Source: JADLBR01 sp964651705
Lineage (GTDB): Bacteria; Verrucomicrobiota; Verrucomicrobiia; JADLBR01
Direction: 5' to 3'
DNA: 64,000 bases
Assembly (NCBI GenBank): GCA_964651705.1
Contig: CAZYWZ010000005.1
Span: forward strand, 39,507 to 103,506
Shown: positions 37,182-46,414 of the stretch, in pieces
Position numbering within the stretch: position 1 is the first letter of the stretch
How the letters are laid out: each line of letters starts with the position of its first letter
Made by a program: the position numbers and the translations under genes
The notes under the pieces: generated by a model
Seen by the model: only the letters and a program-made list of their open reading frames with translations
Database searches by the model: none
What the model was told of the DNA's origin: nothing

Positions 37182-38903
37182 ATGAGCATCCCGCGAAGAA
37201 TCCCCGGTGCCCGGGCCGCTCGTCGGCACGGGGTGGCACCTCTAGCGCTATGCGCGCTGCTCGGGTGCTCGGGGGCGGCGCGGGCCCTCCATGTCTCGGA
37301 GTTCGGCGCGGTCCCCGACGATGGCAAGGACGACATGGCCGCGATTAGCCAGGCGATCCAGGCCGCGGTTCGGCGGGGGGAGCGCGAGGTGCTCTTCGAT
37401 CCGGGGACCTACAACATGGTGACGGCGTGCGCCATCCCGGGAAAGAGCGCCGGGCACTACATCGGCATTTTTGGCGCCACCAACCTCGCCCTGATCGGCG
37501 GGGTGGATGGCGCCGGCGAGCCGGCCACCCGGCTCGAGAGAAACCACCCGCTCCACAACGACGCCCGACCATTTCACCACCTCGTTATCGAGCGATCGAG
37601 TCACATCACGATCAAGAATCTTGTGCTGGCCAACGATCCGCCGTTCGGTTCGACGGGCCGGGTCATATCCGTTGACAGGAATAGCGACGTGGTGGTGGTC
37701 GAGGTCCTGGAGGGGCTGCCCGCCTACGGCGGGATGCGGTGCGCCTCTGCGCACGCCTGGGATCTTGCGACAGGAAGGCTGAAGCGCTTCGGCCTGACGC
37801 CGACCGAGGCAACGTTGACCATCGGCCTGAGTATCACCCAGTTCTGGGAGGCGGTGCCCGGGACGGGGTCCCGGCGGTTGCGCATGGCGGGAAAGGGATT
37901 CGCCGCAAAAGTCGCCGTCGGCGACGGCGTCTCGTGGCACCACGCGGCCCGCGAGTGCGACAACCAGACCGCGGTCATGTACTCACGGGATGTCACGTTC
38001 GAGAATGTCCGATTCCCCAACGTGACGAACATGGGGATGCTTGCGGGCTATAACCGCAACCTGACATTCCGCAGGGTCGCCTTTAGGCCCGAGAAGGGCA
38101 ACCTCGCTGTCGGGGGACGCGACGGCATGCACCTCAGCATGAATTCCGGCAGATTGCTGGTGGAAGACTGCTACTTCAAGGGGCTCCGGATGGACCCGCT
38201 GGTCATCCGCAAGACCTTTGGCCTAGTCAAGGAGATCCGCCCGGACGGGGGTATTATCGCAAAGCCCGCCTACGAGATCCCGGCCGATGACAAGATCCGG
38301 TTTTGGGTGGGGGAGGAACCGCAGGACAGGACCGTGGCCAGCTGCAAGAGCCAGGGCGGGGGCGCCTACCTCTACACCTTTGAGCAGGCCATCCCGCCCG
38401 GCGCCATCGTCGGCACGCCCCTGTGCTACCAGACCCACGCGCTCGAGGAGGGGATCATTCGCCGCTGTGTTTTCGAGGACAGCTTCGGCAGCCCCATCGT
38501 CAACTTCGAGGAGAACATCACCGTCGAGGGGTGCGTGTTCTCAAACAACTCGTACCAGATCAAGTACGGCCCGAACCAGACGACCGGCGCCTTCGTCCGG
38601 AACAACGTTTTCCGCAACAATGTCTGCGAGGATGTCCCGTGGGTCGATATCGCGCACCGGGGCCAGCCATCCGCGATCGTGATCCACTCGTTGAACCGGT
38701 ATTTCAAGGCCCCGATGTTCAATGCCGGCATCCTGATCTGCGGCAATGTCTTCAAGAATCCGTGCGGCGGCCCCGGGTGCGTGGCCATCGATGTGCGCAA
38801 CGCCCGGGACGTCGAGATCCGCGACAACCAGTTCATCGGCTTCGAGAGGCGGGTCTGGATCGACGCTGCCACGACGCGCGACGTCCGGTTGGGGAGTGAT
38901 TGA
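37182..38903 (+). CDS. Secreted right-handed beta-helix protein
   Basis: 573 residues. The N-terminus carries a long signal ending in ALLGCSGAARA, where LLGC could be a lipobox. The opening segment VSEFGAVPDDGKDDMAAISQ is the pectate-lyase/polygalacturonase start. Repeating turns follow (HITIKNLVLANDPP, DVTFENVRFPNVTNMGMLAG, VEIRDNQFIGF) typical of a parallel beta-helix glycosidase or lyase. No catalytic residues can be fixed. GGAGG lies five bases before ATG 37182. It lies directly downstream of the sulfatase and likely acts on the same glycan. Confidence 0.8.
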   Translation: MSIPRRIPGARAARRHGVAPLALCALLGCSGAARALHVSEFGAVPDDGKDDMAAISQAIQAAVRRGEREVLFDPGTYNMVTACAIPGKSAGHYIGIFGATNLALIGGVDGAGEPATRLERNHPLHNDARPFHHLVIERSSHITIKNLVLANDPPFGSTGRVISVDRNSDVVVVEVLEGLPAYGGMRCASAHAWDLATGRLKRFGLTPTEATLTIGLSITQFWEAVPGTGSRRLRMAGKGFAAKVAVGDGVSWHHAARECDNQTAVMYSRDVTFENVRFPNVTNMGMLAGYNRNLTFRRVAFRPEKGNLAVGGRDGMHLSMNSGRLLVEDCYFKGLRMDPLVIRKTFGLVKEIRPDGGIIAKPAYEIPADDKIRFWVGEEPQDRTVASCKSQGGGAYLYTFEQAIPPGAIVGTPLCYQTHALEEGIIRRCVFEDSFGSPIVNFEENITVEGCVFSNNSYQIKYGPNQTTGAFVRNNVFRNNVCEDVPWVDIAHRGQPSAIVIHSLNRYFKAPMFNAGILICGNVFKNPCGGPGCVAIDVRNARDVEIRDNQFIGFERRVWIDAATTRDVRLGSD

Positions 38904-38946
38904 CCCGGGAAAGGGGTCAGTCATGGTTTACTGACATTTTCTGAGG

Positions 38947-39020
38947 TGGTGCGGGCAGAGGGAATCGAACCCTCAACTCAGGCTTGGGAAGCCCACATTA
39001 TACCACTTAACTATGCCCGC
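38947..39020 (-). tRNA. tRNA-Gly (TCC)
   Basis: On the minus strand the acceptor stem GCGGGCA pairs with TGCCCGC, followed by A and an encoded CCA. The T arm is GAGGGTTCGATTCCCTC and the anticodon loop TTCCCAA gives TCC. All arms of the cloverleaf can be formed. Confidence 0.95.
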
Positions 39021-39110
39021 TGGGTGGGGGAAGCATGGGGCAAGCGGGGGGAGTTTCAAGGTGAAAAGGGGGGTTGGAGTTTGGGTGTGGTGCGTGGCAG
39101 GATTGGCGGG

Positions 39111-42100
39111 GTGGATTGGAACGGAAGGCTGAGGTGGTGGCTGGCGGTGGCGGGTGGGGTATTGCCATTGGGTGTGGGTTTGGCTGCGGGGGTGGATCCC
39201 GGGTGGGGGAAGGAGCGGGTGGAGGTGGTCTCGTCGAGCCGGGGGCGGGTGTGTTTGAATGGGCTGTGGCGGTTTGCGCCCGCGGGCAAGGGGGCGACGG
39301 AGGCGCCCGGGGACGGGGAGTGGGGTTGGATCCGGGTGCCGGGTTTTTGGGCTGCGCCGCCGGGGGTGCCTGGGATCGAGGCAAGGGGCGTGGGAGAATC
39401 GTGGGATGAGGCGGGTGGCGACATGGGCTGGTACGAGCGGCGGGTGGCTGTGCCGGCGGAGTGGGCGGGGCGTGCGGTGGTGTTGGAGTTCACGAGGCTG
39501 GAGGGCGATGCGGAGGTGTCTCTCGATGGGAGGGAGGCGGGGCGGGTGTCCTGGCCGGGCGGGGAGGTGGACATCTCGTCGCTGGTGAAGGCGGGGGGCG
39601 AGGCGACGATGCGCTTGAAAGTATCCCGCGCCGGGGGCGGGAAGGGCCTGTGGGGCATTGGCGGGGATGTGTTTCTACTGGGTCGCCCGAAAGGGCGATA
39701 CATTGGCGGAGTCGTGGGTTCGGCGAGCGTGGCGTCGGGGGAGGCCGGGCTGCGGGTGCTTTTGGCGGGCGCGGGAAAGGCGGGGGAGGCGACGGTGACG
39801 GCGCGCTTTTCGGGCGCGGGACTCGAGAACGGAAGGCAGTTCCGTTCGACGGCAATGGCGGCGGCGGAGGACGGCTCATGGCTTTCGTGCTCGTGGAAGT
39901 GGCCCGGGGCGCCGGTGTGGGACGTGGGCGCGCCGAAGGTCCTTTCCTTGAAGGTCGCGGTCGAGGGGGCGGGCATCAAAGACGAGTGGGCCGGGGACTT
40001 CGGGTTTCGCGAGATGGTTCCCGACGGGCGATGGCTGCGGCTCAATGGCAACCGGGTGCGGCTGGTTCCGGCGCCCTCGCCGGGGGGCGGGACGCCCGAG
40101 GCCATCGGGGCGGAACTGAAACGGTTGGCCGAGGCGGGATTCAATGCGGTGGTGTGCGATGCGGCGGAGTGGGGGCCAGGCTCCGGCGCGCCCGATGCGG
40201 CGTGGCTCTGCGAGGCGGCATCGCGGGCAGGGATGCTCGTGGTCGCGCCGGTCGCGGGGCTGTCGGTGGCGCTGGACCGCTGGGCCGCGGGGGATGGCCG
40301 CGCTTTTTGGCATCAGCAAGTGGTCAGGGAGGTGTGGCGGCTGGGGGCGTGGCCCTCGGTGGTGGGCTGGGGCGTGGACGACGGGGGCCTGGCGTACTCC
40401 GGGTCGGCGCACCCGGGGCGGTTCGGGGCGCGGGCTTGGCCATCATCGGAATGGTGGCGGGATCGGGCGAGGTTGGCCGGCCTGGCGCTCGAGGCGATCC
40501 GCGGGCCGGATCCCTCGAGGCCGCTGATGGTCTGCGGTGGCGGGCCACTGGGGGAGATCGATGCGCCGCGAGCGACTGCGGGATGGGCGCCGGTGCAAGA
40601 GGTGGCGGACTGGCCCTCGCGCTGGGCGGAGTCGGGCGAGATGCCCTTCGTCGCGCTCGATTGCTGGGCGCCGTCTGGCGCTGGCCTATTCGCCGTCGGG
40701 CAAGAGTGGCTGGGGCCGCTGGTGGCGGAGCGCGCGGTGGCGGAGTTGGGCCCGATGGCCTACCTGCGGGAGGAGGATGGCGCGCGCCTGGCGCTGGGCG
40801 CGGGTTCTTGGGGGCAATCGGTGGTTAGCGGCGCGCTCGCGCAGGAGCTGGGGACGCGATTTCTGGGCCGGGTATCGCGGGCGTGGCGGGGCTGGGGGGT
40901 GGCGGCGTTGCCGGTGGCGCCGGCGGCGGCGTTGCGGGCGCTGGTCTTGGCGGGGGAGGGGGCGAGGGCCGGGCCGGCGGCGGGATCGAGGGGTTGGGTG
41001 GTGGGGCCCGAGCAAGCGGTGTCTGGCGAGTGGCCGTGGCCGGTGGACGTCTCGCTGGCCGGGCCGACATTCGCGTGGCTCGCGGGGCCGCCGGAGGATC
41101 TGAGTTCGGTGGACCACCATTTCGCCGCGGGCGCGCGGGTGGTGAAATCGGTCGTCCTGGTGAACGAGGGGCGGTCGGAGGCGCCGTACGCGCTGCAATG
41201 GCATGCCGATGTCGCTGGCCAGGAAGTGGGGCTCGGGGAGCACCGGGGCCATCTGGCGGCGGGGCAGTCGCGATTTCTGCCGGTGGAATTCTCGTGTCCG
41301 GTGGTGAACCTGAAGGCCGATGGGAAGATCCGGCTCGAGGGAGAATTTGGGGGGAAGGCGGTCGGGGATGACTTTCTGATCCGGGTCTATCCATCGGGCG
41401 CGGCGGTGGAGGGGGGGCGGCTGGTGCACGTGTTTGACCCATCGGGGGAGACCTCGCGTGTATTGAGGGCGCTGGGTTTCAAAGTACAGCCGTGGGACGG
41501 GCGGCATGAGGCGGGGAGGGTGCTGGTGGTGGGGCGGGGCGCGCTATCGGCGGGATCGCTGGCGACGGGGTCGTTCGAGCAATTTGCCGCCGATGGGGGA
41601 AGGGTATTGATCTGCGCGCAGGAGCGGCGGCGGGTGATTTCGGGGACGGCATTCCGGGCCAATCCCCGCGCGGAGAGGGCATGTTGGGAGGTGGTGACGC
41701 AGCGCTCGCATCCGGTGGTCAGGGGGTTGGACGCCGTCGACCTGCGGGACTGGAGCGGGGGCCGCGGGCCGAGGGCGGGCCTCTCGATTCCGGACCCGGG
41801 TGCCGCGCTGCGGGTGGCGGCGCGCTTCCCGGTGGCCTGGGGGGAGCGAGGGGCGGTGTCGGTGGCGGCGCCGGAGAAGCCGCACTTTGGGGGGTGGAGG
41901 CCCATTCTCGAGTGCGGCTTTGACATGAGCTATGCGCCGCTGATGGAACTGGAGCACGGGCGGGGCGTGATCCTGTGGTGTTCGATGGAGGTGGATTCGC
42001 GGGCACAGGACGATCCGGTGGCGCGGGATCTCTTGGTGCGGATGATGGGCTATCTGGAGGGATTTCGCCCGGCCCCGGAGCGCGGGCCCACGTACTACAC

Positions 42101-43217
42101 GGGTGGGGAGACGTGGCGTGCGCGACTCGAGGCCATGGGCGTCGATTTTCAGCCGGTGCAGGCGATGCCGAAGGTGCCGGGCCTGCTGGTGGTGGCGGAC
42201 GACAGCCCCATCGTGGACCGGCGGATCGAAGAGCATCTGGACCGGGGTGGGGCGGCGCTTTTCCTGCCCCGGGAGAGCGTGGCGCTGCCGCTGGGTTTCG
42301 TGGCCAAGCCGGGGAGCCCGTATGGGCGACCGGAGGGTTTGCCGCCTTGGCCGGAGTGCCGCGGGCTGTCGATGTCCGACGTGCGGACGCGATGCGACAT
42401 CGCCGCGCCACTGATCGTGTCGGGTCCCGGCGAAATCTCGGCGGGCGGCCTGCTGGCGAAACTCCAGCGGGGCCCGGGGGCGGCGGTATTCGTGCAAGTG
42501 GGGCCGGACCAGATCGCGCGGGCGGGAATCCCGGCGCTCGCGCTGAGCGAGTGCCGGAATCTGGCGATGATCTCACGGCTGCTGGCGAACATGGGGGCGA
42601 CCTTTTTGAGCGACCGGCGGGCATTCGCGCCGCGGAGCGACCCTTTCCATCCGATGCCTTTGGCGGGGGAGTGGCTGGTGCGGCCGGAGCCGGGTGGTGC
42701 GCGGGAGGGCGCGGAGGGGAGCTACGGCGAGGCGGCGGGCTGGGCCGGTCGGGAGGCGGGCGCGGAGGGTTGGAAGGCGGTGGCGCTTCCCGGATCGTGG
42801 GAGGACGCGGATCGCGCGCTCGCGGGATTTGGCGGCGCCATGTGGGTGCGGCGGGTCGTGGATCTGCCGAAGGGTTGGGAGGGAAGGCCGCTGCAACTCC
42901 GGCTGGGCGAATGGCGTGGCAAGATGGCGGTGTATTTCAATGGCAAGCCTCTGGGTCGGGGCGCCCCGGGCGATGGGGGGGCGGCGGTATTTGCGGTGCC
43001 GGATGGGCTTGCCGTCGAAGGCATGAACGCCATCGCGGTCAGGGTCATGACGTCCGGGGGCGCGGCGGGCCTATTCTCGCGGGAACCGGAGACGCTCCGG
43101 CTCGAGGTGGCGGGGCATGGGATCGGGCGCGGGTATTATCAGATCGGCAGGGACGGGGAACCGCTGACATCGGACCGACTGGTCTGGCTGCCCGACATGG
43201 ATTCGAACCATGACTAA
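39111..43217 (+). CDS. Giant exported glycoside hydrolase family 2-like protein
   Basis: About 1368 residues. After a signal peptide (LAVAGGVLPLGVGLAAGVDP) comes a jelly-roll sugar-binding domain (RVCLNGLWRFAP, RVPGFWAAPPGVPG, MGWYERRVAVPAEWAGRAVV), then an Ig-like domain. A TIM-barrel-like part follows (FGFREMVPDGRWLRLNGNRV, AEAGFNAVVCDAAEWGPGSG, SVVGWGVDDGG), then long beta domains and a second jelly-roll near the end (MWVRRVVDLPKGWEGRPLQL). The usual NE acid/base motif of the barrel is not obvious, as SVVGWGVDDGG replaces the expected WSxGNE-like run, so it may not be a standard hydrolase. The start is uncertain between GTG 39087, 39090 and 39111. The last 11 codons lie antisense within tRNA-Gln. 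Confidence 0.8.
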   Translation: MDWNGRLRWWLAVAGGVLPLGVGLAAGVDPGWGKERVEVVSSSRGRVCLNGLWRFAPAGKGATEAPGDGEWGWIRVPGFWAAPPGVPGIEARGVGESWDEAGGDMGWYERRVAVPAEWAGRAVVLEFTRLEGDAEVSLDGREAGRVSWPGGEVDISSLVKAGGEATMRLKVSRAGGGKGLWGIGGDVFLLGRPKGRYIGGVVGSASVASGEAGLRVLLAGAGKAGEATVTARFSGAGLENGRQFRSTAMAAAEDGSWLSCSWKWPGAPVWDVGAPKVLSLKVAVEGAGIKDEWAGDFGFREMVPDGRWLRLNGNRVRLVPAPSPGGGTPEAIGAELKRLAEAGFNAVVCDAAEWGPGSGAPDAAWLCEAASRAGMLVVAPVAGLSVALDRWAAGDGRAFWHQQVVREVWRLGAWPSVVGWGVDDGGLAYSGSAHPGRFGARAWPSSEWWRDRARLAGLALEAIRGPDPSRPLMVCGGGPLGEIDAPRATAGWAPVQEVADWPSRWAESGEMPFVALDCWAPSGAGLFAVGQEWLGPLVAERAVAELGPMAYLREEDGARLALGAGSWGQSVVSGALAQELGTRFLGRVSRAWRGWGVAALPVAPAAALRALVLAGEGARAGPAAGSRGWVVGPEQAVSGEWPWPVDVSLAGPTFAWLAGPPEDLSSVDHHFAAGARVVKSVVLVNEGRSEAPYALQWHADVAGQEVGLGEHRGHLAAGQSRFLPVEFSCPVVNLKADGKIRLEGEFGGKAVGDDFLIRVYPSGAAVEGGRLVHVFDPSGETSRVLRALGFKVQPWDGRHEAGRVLVVGRGALSAGSLATGSFEQFAADGGRVLICAQERRRVISGTAFRANPRAERACWEVVTQRSHPVVRGLDAVDLRDWSGGRGPRAGLSIPDPGAALRVAARFPVAWGERGAVSVAAPEKPHFGGWRPILECGFDMSYAPLMELEHGRGVILWCSMEVDSRAQDDPVARDLLVRMMGYLEGFRPAPERGPTYYTGGETWRARLEAMGVDFQPVQAMPKVPGLLVVADDSPIVDRRIEEHLDRGGAALFLPRESVALPLGFVAKPGSPYGRPEGLPPWPECRGLSMSDVRTRCDIAAPLIVSGPGEISAGGLLAKLQRGPGAAVFVQVGPDQIARAGIPALALSECRNLAMISRLLANMGATFLSDRRAFAPRSDPFHPMPLAGEWLVRPEPGGAREGAEGSYGEAAGWAGREAGAEGWKAVALPGSWEDADRALAGFGGAMWVRRVVDLPKGWEGRPLQLRLGEWRGKMAVYFNGKPLGRGAPGDGGAAVFAVPDGLAVEGMNAIAVRVMTSGGAAGLFSREPETLRLEVAGHGIGRGYYQIGRDGEPLTSDRLVWLPDMDSNHD

Positions 43218-43258
43218 AGGCTCCAAAGGCCTCTGTGCTACCTTTACACCATCGGGCA
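43185..43258 (-). tRNA. tRNA-Gln (TTG)
   Basis: On the minus strand TGCCCGA pairs with TCGGGCA, followed by G and an encoded CCA. The T loop is GGTTCGAATCC and the anticodon loop CTTTGGA gives TTG. Its 3' half overlaps, on the opposite strand, the final codons and stop of the giant glycosidase-like gene. Confidence 0.95.
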
Positions 43259-43261
43259 ATG

Positions 43262-44104
43262 TCAGCCGAGGCGAACCTCGCGTGACCAACAAGCATGCCC
43301 AAAGGTGCCCCCGAGATCAAGCTGCAGGGCGCGGGCATCGGCTCCGGGGGCCAACAGGGCGAACATCGTGGCGCCCGAGCCGCTCATCATGGCGGCGGTC
43401 GTCTCGGGACGATCGCAAAGCCATGCCTTGAGCCGCGGCAGGAGGAGATATTTTTCGAAGACGGGGGGTTCGAGGTCGTTGCGCATCTCGCCCCAGGGAA
43501 AGGTGGCGTTGACCTCGCCGCGTTTCTTGTCGGGGGGCAGGGCGCGGTAGGCGGCGTAGGCCCAGGGCGTCGGCACCCCGAAACCGGGATTCACCAGCAG
43601 GGCGCGTTCGGGCAGTCCGGCGGCATCCACGGGGGACAAGATCTCGCCGCGGCCGGTGCCGCGTGCCACGGCGGGCCCGAGAAAGAAGGCGACATCCGAG
43701 CCGAGTTGGGCGGCGAGGCCGAGGAGATCGGTGGGCGCCAGCGGTCTGCCGCAGAGTTGGTTCAGGGCGTCGAGGGTCGACGCCGCGTCCGAACTGCCGC
43801 CGCCGAGCCCGCCGCCGGCCGGGATGTGCTTCTCGAGGCGGATGTCGAAACCGTCCGCGATGCCGGCGCGTTGGCGGAAGAGTTCGGCGGCGCGGACCAC
43901 GAGGTTGTCGGGTCCGGTGGGCAGATCCGAGCCGGGACAATCCAGGCGGAGCCCGCCATGCGCGGCGCGCCGCACCTCCAGACGGTCACAGAGGCTGGTG
44001 CGGGCAAAGACCGTATCCAGCTCGTGGAAGCCATCGGGCCGCGCGCCCATGATATGGAGCGTGAGGTTGATCTTTGCCGCGGGGTGGCGTTCCGTGCGAT
44101 CCAT
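43262..44104 (-). CDS. ispE: 4-diphosphocytidyl-2-C-methyl-D-erythritol kinase
   Basis: A 280-residue GHMP kinase of the MEP isoprenoid pathway. The N-terminal substrate motif is PAAKINLTLHIMGARPDGFH, the ATP loop IPAGGGLGGGSSDAAS is near residue 90, and the C-terminal motif is MMSGSGATMFAL. ATG 44104 was chosen. The frame also opens at TTG 44143, with 13 extra residues and no ribosome site. The gene is directly upstream of tRNA-Gln on the same strand, three bases apart, so the two may share a transcript. The MEP pathway feeds undecaprenyl phosphate for MraY. Confidence 0.95.
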   Translation of the reverse strand: MDRTERHPAAKINLTLHIMGARPDGFHELDTVFARTSLCDRLEVRRAAHGGLRLDCPGSDLPTGPDNLVVRAAELFRQRAGIADGFDIRLEKHIPAGGGLGGGSSDAASTLDALNQLCGRPLAPTDLLGLAAQLGSDVAFFLGPAVARGTGRGEILSPVDAAGLPERALLVNPGFGVPTPWAYAAYRALPPDKKRGEVNATFPWGEMRNDLEPPVFEKYLLLPRLKAWLCDRPETTAAMMSGSGATMFALLAPGADARALQLDLGGTFGHACWSREVRLG

Positions 44105-44254
44105 GTCCTTGGCCGAGGGAATGCGGGGCGGGACCGGATGCAAGGAAAATCAAATGCCCCGCGGCCGGCCCCCGGCGCGCGGGGGCGGGGCAAGCCAGAG
44201 TCCACCACGCGCCGGAAGATTCATGGGGAAACTTCCGATGCGTTCGAGGGGCCG

Positions 44255-44421
44255 TTTGGACTGCGGTGGCAGAACCCCGCCAGGGGTGGCGACACCGCTT
44301 TGGATGCGCAGTCCGATCGCCTCGGGCGATCGGAGCGCGGGCGTTGGCCCCGGGCCGCGAGTCCCACCTCCGCCGGGAGCCAAAGCGGTGTCGCCGCTAC
44401 GCTCTGCCACCGCAGTCCAAA
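44255..44421. repeat. Long inverted-repeat element between glnK and ispE
   Basis: The left arm (44255-44303) begins TTTGGACTGCGGTGGCAGA and ends GGCGACACCGCTTTGG. The right arm (44380-44421) is its near-complement, CCAAAGCGGTGTCGCC to ACCGCAGTCCAAA. The centre carries a second perfect hairpin, CCGATCGCC-tcg-GGCGATCGG at 44313-44333. It could fold into a cruciform-like RNA. I believe similar LRWQ-encoding sequences recur in Verrucomicrobiota genomes, but that is from memory. The rest of 44105-44522 holds another GC-rich hairpin near 44160-44195 and no gene. Confidence 0.85.
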
Positions 44422-44522
44422 ATTAGGGGCGCATCCTGACCCTGGCTGCCACCGCATCACAACCGCTAGATTACGATGGATTATCCCCATCATCCCCGTC
44501 ATCCGCGGTTTGAAGTGTCTGG

Positions 44523-44861
44523 CTAGACCGCCTTGTCCCCGGTCTCGCCGGTCCGGATGCGGATGGCGGACTCCACCGTTGAGACGAAGACCTTGCCGTC
44601 GCCGATCTTGCCGGTCTTGGCCGCGGCGAGGATGGCGTCGATCGCGGGTTGGACGCTCTCGTCGCCGACGACGACCTCTACCTTGATCTTGGGAAGAAAA
44701 TCCACCGTGTATTCGCTGCCGCGGTAAATTTCGGTGTGGCCCTTCTGGCGGCCGAATCCCTTGACCTCGGTGACGGTCATTCCCTCGATGCCGACCTCGG
44801 AGAGGCCCGATTTGACCTCCTCGAGCTTGAAGGGCTTGATGATCGCTTCGATCTTTTTCAT
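44523..44861 (-). CDS. glnK: Nitrogen regulatory protein P-II
   Basis: 112 residues, the standard P-II length. The T-loop contains the uridylylation tyrosine Y51 in YRGSEYTVDFLPK, and the C-terminal signature is GKIGDGKVFVSTVESAIRIR. P-II proteins bind ATP/ADP and 2-oxoglutarate and control nitrogen metabolism. GlnK-type members plug the ammonium channel at low nitrogen demand. It lies 36 bases downstream of the ammonium transporter gene with GAGGAGG before its ATG, so the pair is an amt-glnK operon. Confidence 0.97.
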   Translation of the reverse strand: MKKIEAIIKPFKLEEVKSGLSEVGIEGMTVTEVKGFGRQKGHTEIYRGSEYTVDFLPKIKVEVVVGDESVQPAIDAILAAAKTGKIGDGKVFVSTVESAIRIRTGETGDKAV

Positions 44862-44897
44862 GGCTGCGTGCCTCCTCGTTCTTGCGGCGTTTGCCGA

Positions 44898-46367
44898 TCA
44901 CTTGATCGCTAGAATGTAACCCTCTTCGCCGTGATCCGCGAGATCCAACCCCTGGATCTCGTCTTCCGGTGTCGGGCGCAGGCCGATGATGGCCTTGATC
45001 GCCAGGGCGATGACGACGGTGCCGCCGATCGCCAGAACGAGGGTGATCGCGATCGCGCCGAGCTGCGTCAGCCAGAGGGATCCGCCCTCGACGGCGGCCT
45101 TGAGGCCGTTTTTGCCGGCCACGCCCTCGCTGATGAGGTTGGGGTTGACCGCGGGGTTGGCGAAGATGCCCGTCAGCAGGGCGCCGAGGGTGCCGCCGAC
45201 GGCGTGGACGCCGAAGGTGTCCAGGGCGTCATCGTAGCCGAGGAGCTTCTTGAGCTTGGTGCAGGCAAAGAACGGGACCGCGCCGGCGAGGACGCCCATG
45301 ATCATGGAGGCGGCGGGATCCACGAAGCCGGCGGCCGGGGTGATGACGACGAGGCCGGCCACCGCGCCCGAGCAGAAGCCCAGGACGCTGGCCTTCCTGC
45401 GGATGAGGTACTCGATGGCGGCCCACGCGAACGAGGCCGTGGCGGTGCAGAGCGTGGTGGTGGTGATCGCGGTCGCCGCGATCCCGTCGGCGGCGAGGGC
45501 GCTGCCGGCGTTGAAGCCATACCAGCCGAACCACAGCATCCCGGTGCCGATCATGCAGAGGACCATGCTGTGCGGCGGCATAGCCTCTCTGCCGAAGCCG
45601 CGGCGCGGCCCCAGGATCAGGCACAGGACCAGCGCGGACCAGCCCGAGGACATGTGGACCACCGTGCCGCCAGCAAAATCGATCGAGGGGATCTTGGCGT
45701 CGGCATTCCAGACCCCGTTCATAAGGCCGCTGCTGCCCCAGACCATGTGAGCCAGCGGGAAGTAGACCAGGAACATCCAGCAGCAGATGAATGCCAGCAG
45801 CGCCGGAAATTTCATGCGCTCCGCGATCGCGCCCACGATCAGCGCGGGGGTGATGATGGCGAACATGAGCTGGAACATGGCGAAGACGTTCTCGGATATC
45901 CAATAGCAGTACGATGTGTTCGGGGCCGAGGTCACGCCCTTGAAGAAGAGCTTCTCGAGACCGCCGAGGAATGGGCTGCTGAATCCCGATCCAAAGACCA
46001 GGCTGTACCCGCAGAGGAACCACAGGATCGTGACCAGCCCCGCGATGCCGATGCATTGCGCCAGGACCGAAAGCACGTTTTTCTGGCGCACCAGGCCCCC
46101 GTAGAACAGGGCCAGCCCCGGCAGCGTCATGAACAGCACCAGCGCCGCCGAAGCCATGATCCACGCGTTGTGGCCGGGACCCGCCACCCCCGCCACCCCG
46201 CTCCCGGCGGGATCCACGTTGTTCACGTAGGCCTCCAGCCCCGCCACCCGCTGTTCCAACGTCGGGGCCGCCGCCTCCTGCGCGCTCAGCGACGAACCGC
46301 CACACGCCATCGCCACGACCACCGCCGCCAACCCCAACGGACGCCACTTCGAAATAATCTGTATCAT
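44898..46367 (-). CDS. amtB: Ammonium transporter
   Basis: 489 residues with a signal-like N-terminus (PLGLAAVVVAMACGGSSLSA) and eleven membrane segments of the Amt fold. Recognisable parts are GLALFYGGLVRQKN, DFAGGTVVHMSSGWSALV with the first pore histidine region, WFGWYGFNAGSALAADG and DTFGVHAVGGTLGALLTGIF with the second histidine region. The C-terminal tail includes EDEIQGLDLADHGEEGY, the P-II-contacting region. AAGGAG lies six bases before ATG 46367. A sigma-54 promoter sits just upstream, so expression is expected under nitrogen limitation. Confidence 0.97.
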   Translation of the reverse strand: MIQIISKWRPLGLAAVVVAMACGGSSLSAQEAAAPTLEQRVAGLEAYVNNVDPAGSGVAGVAGPGHNAWIMASAALVLFMTLPGLALFYGGLVRQKNVLSVLAQCIGIAGLVTILWFLCGYSLVFGSGFSSPFLGGLEKLFFKGVTSAPNTSYCYWISENVFAMFQLMFAIITPALIVGAIAERMKFPALLAFICCWMFLVYFPLAHMVWGSSGLMNGVWNADAKIPSIDFAGGTVVHMSSGWSALVLCLILGPRRGFGREAMPPHSMVLCMIGTGMLWFGWYGFNAGSALAADGIAATAITTTTLCTATASFAWAAIEYLIRRKASVLGFCSGAVAGLVVITPAAGFVDPAASMIMGVLAGAVPFFACTKLKKLLGYDDALDTFGVHAVGGTLGALLTGIFANPAVNPNLISEGVAGKNGLKAAVEGGSLWLTQLGAIAITLVLAIGGTVVIALAIKAIIGLRPTPEDEIQGLDLADHGEEGYILAIK

Positions 46368-46398
46368 TTGATGCTCCTTCTCTGTGATGGGTTCCCAT

Positions 46399-46414
46399 AG
46401 CAAAAGGGATGCCA
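46399..46414 (-). promoter_or_regulatory. Sigma-54 promoter of amtB-glnK
   Basis: Read on the minus strand, TGGCAT-CCCTT-TTGCT keeps the invariant GG and GC ten bases apart and matches the -24/-12 consensus TGGCAC-N5-TTGC in all but one core base. The predicted start lies about 20 bases before the ATG. RpoN and an NtrC-type activator would be required and are not in the window. Confidence 0.7.

Noticed and set aside
38946..39110. N-terminal extension of the giant glycosidase-like frame across tRNA-Gly
   Set aside because: The upstream residues are the antisense translation of the tRNA. A signal peptide with nearby GTG starts begins after it.
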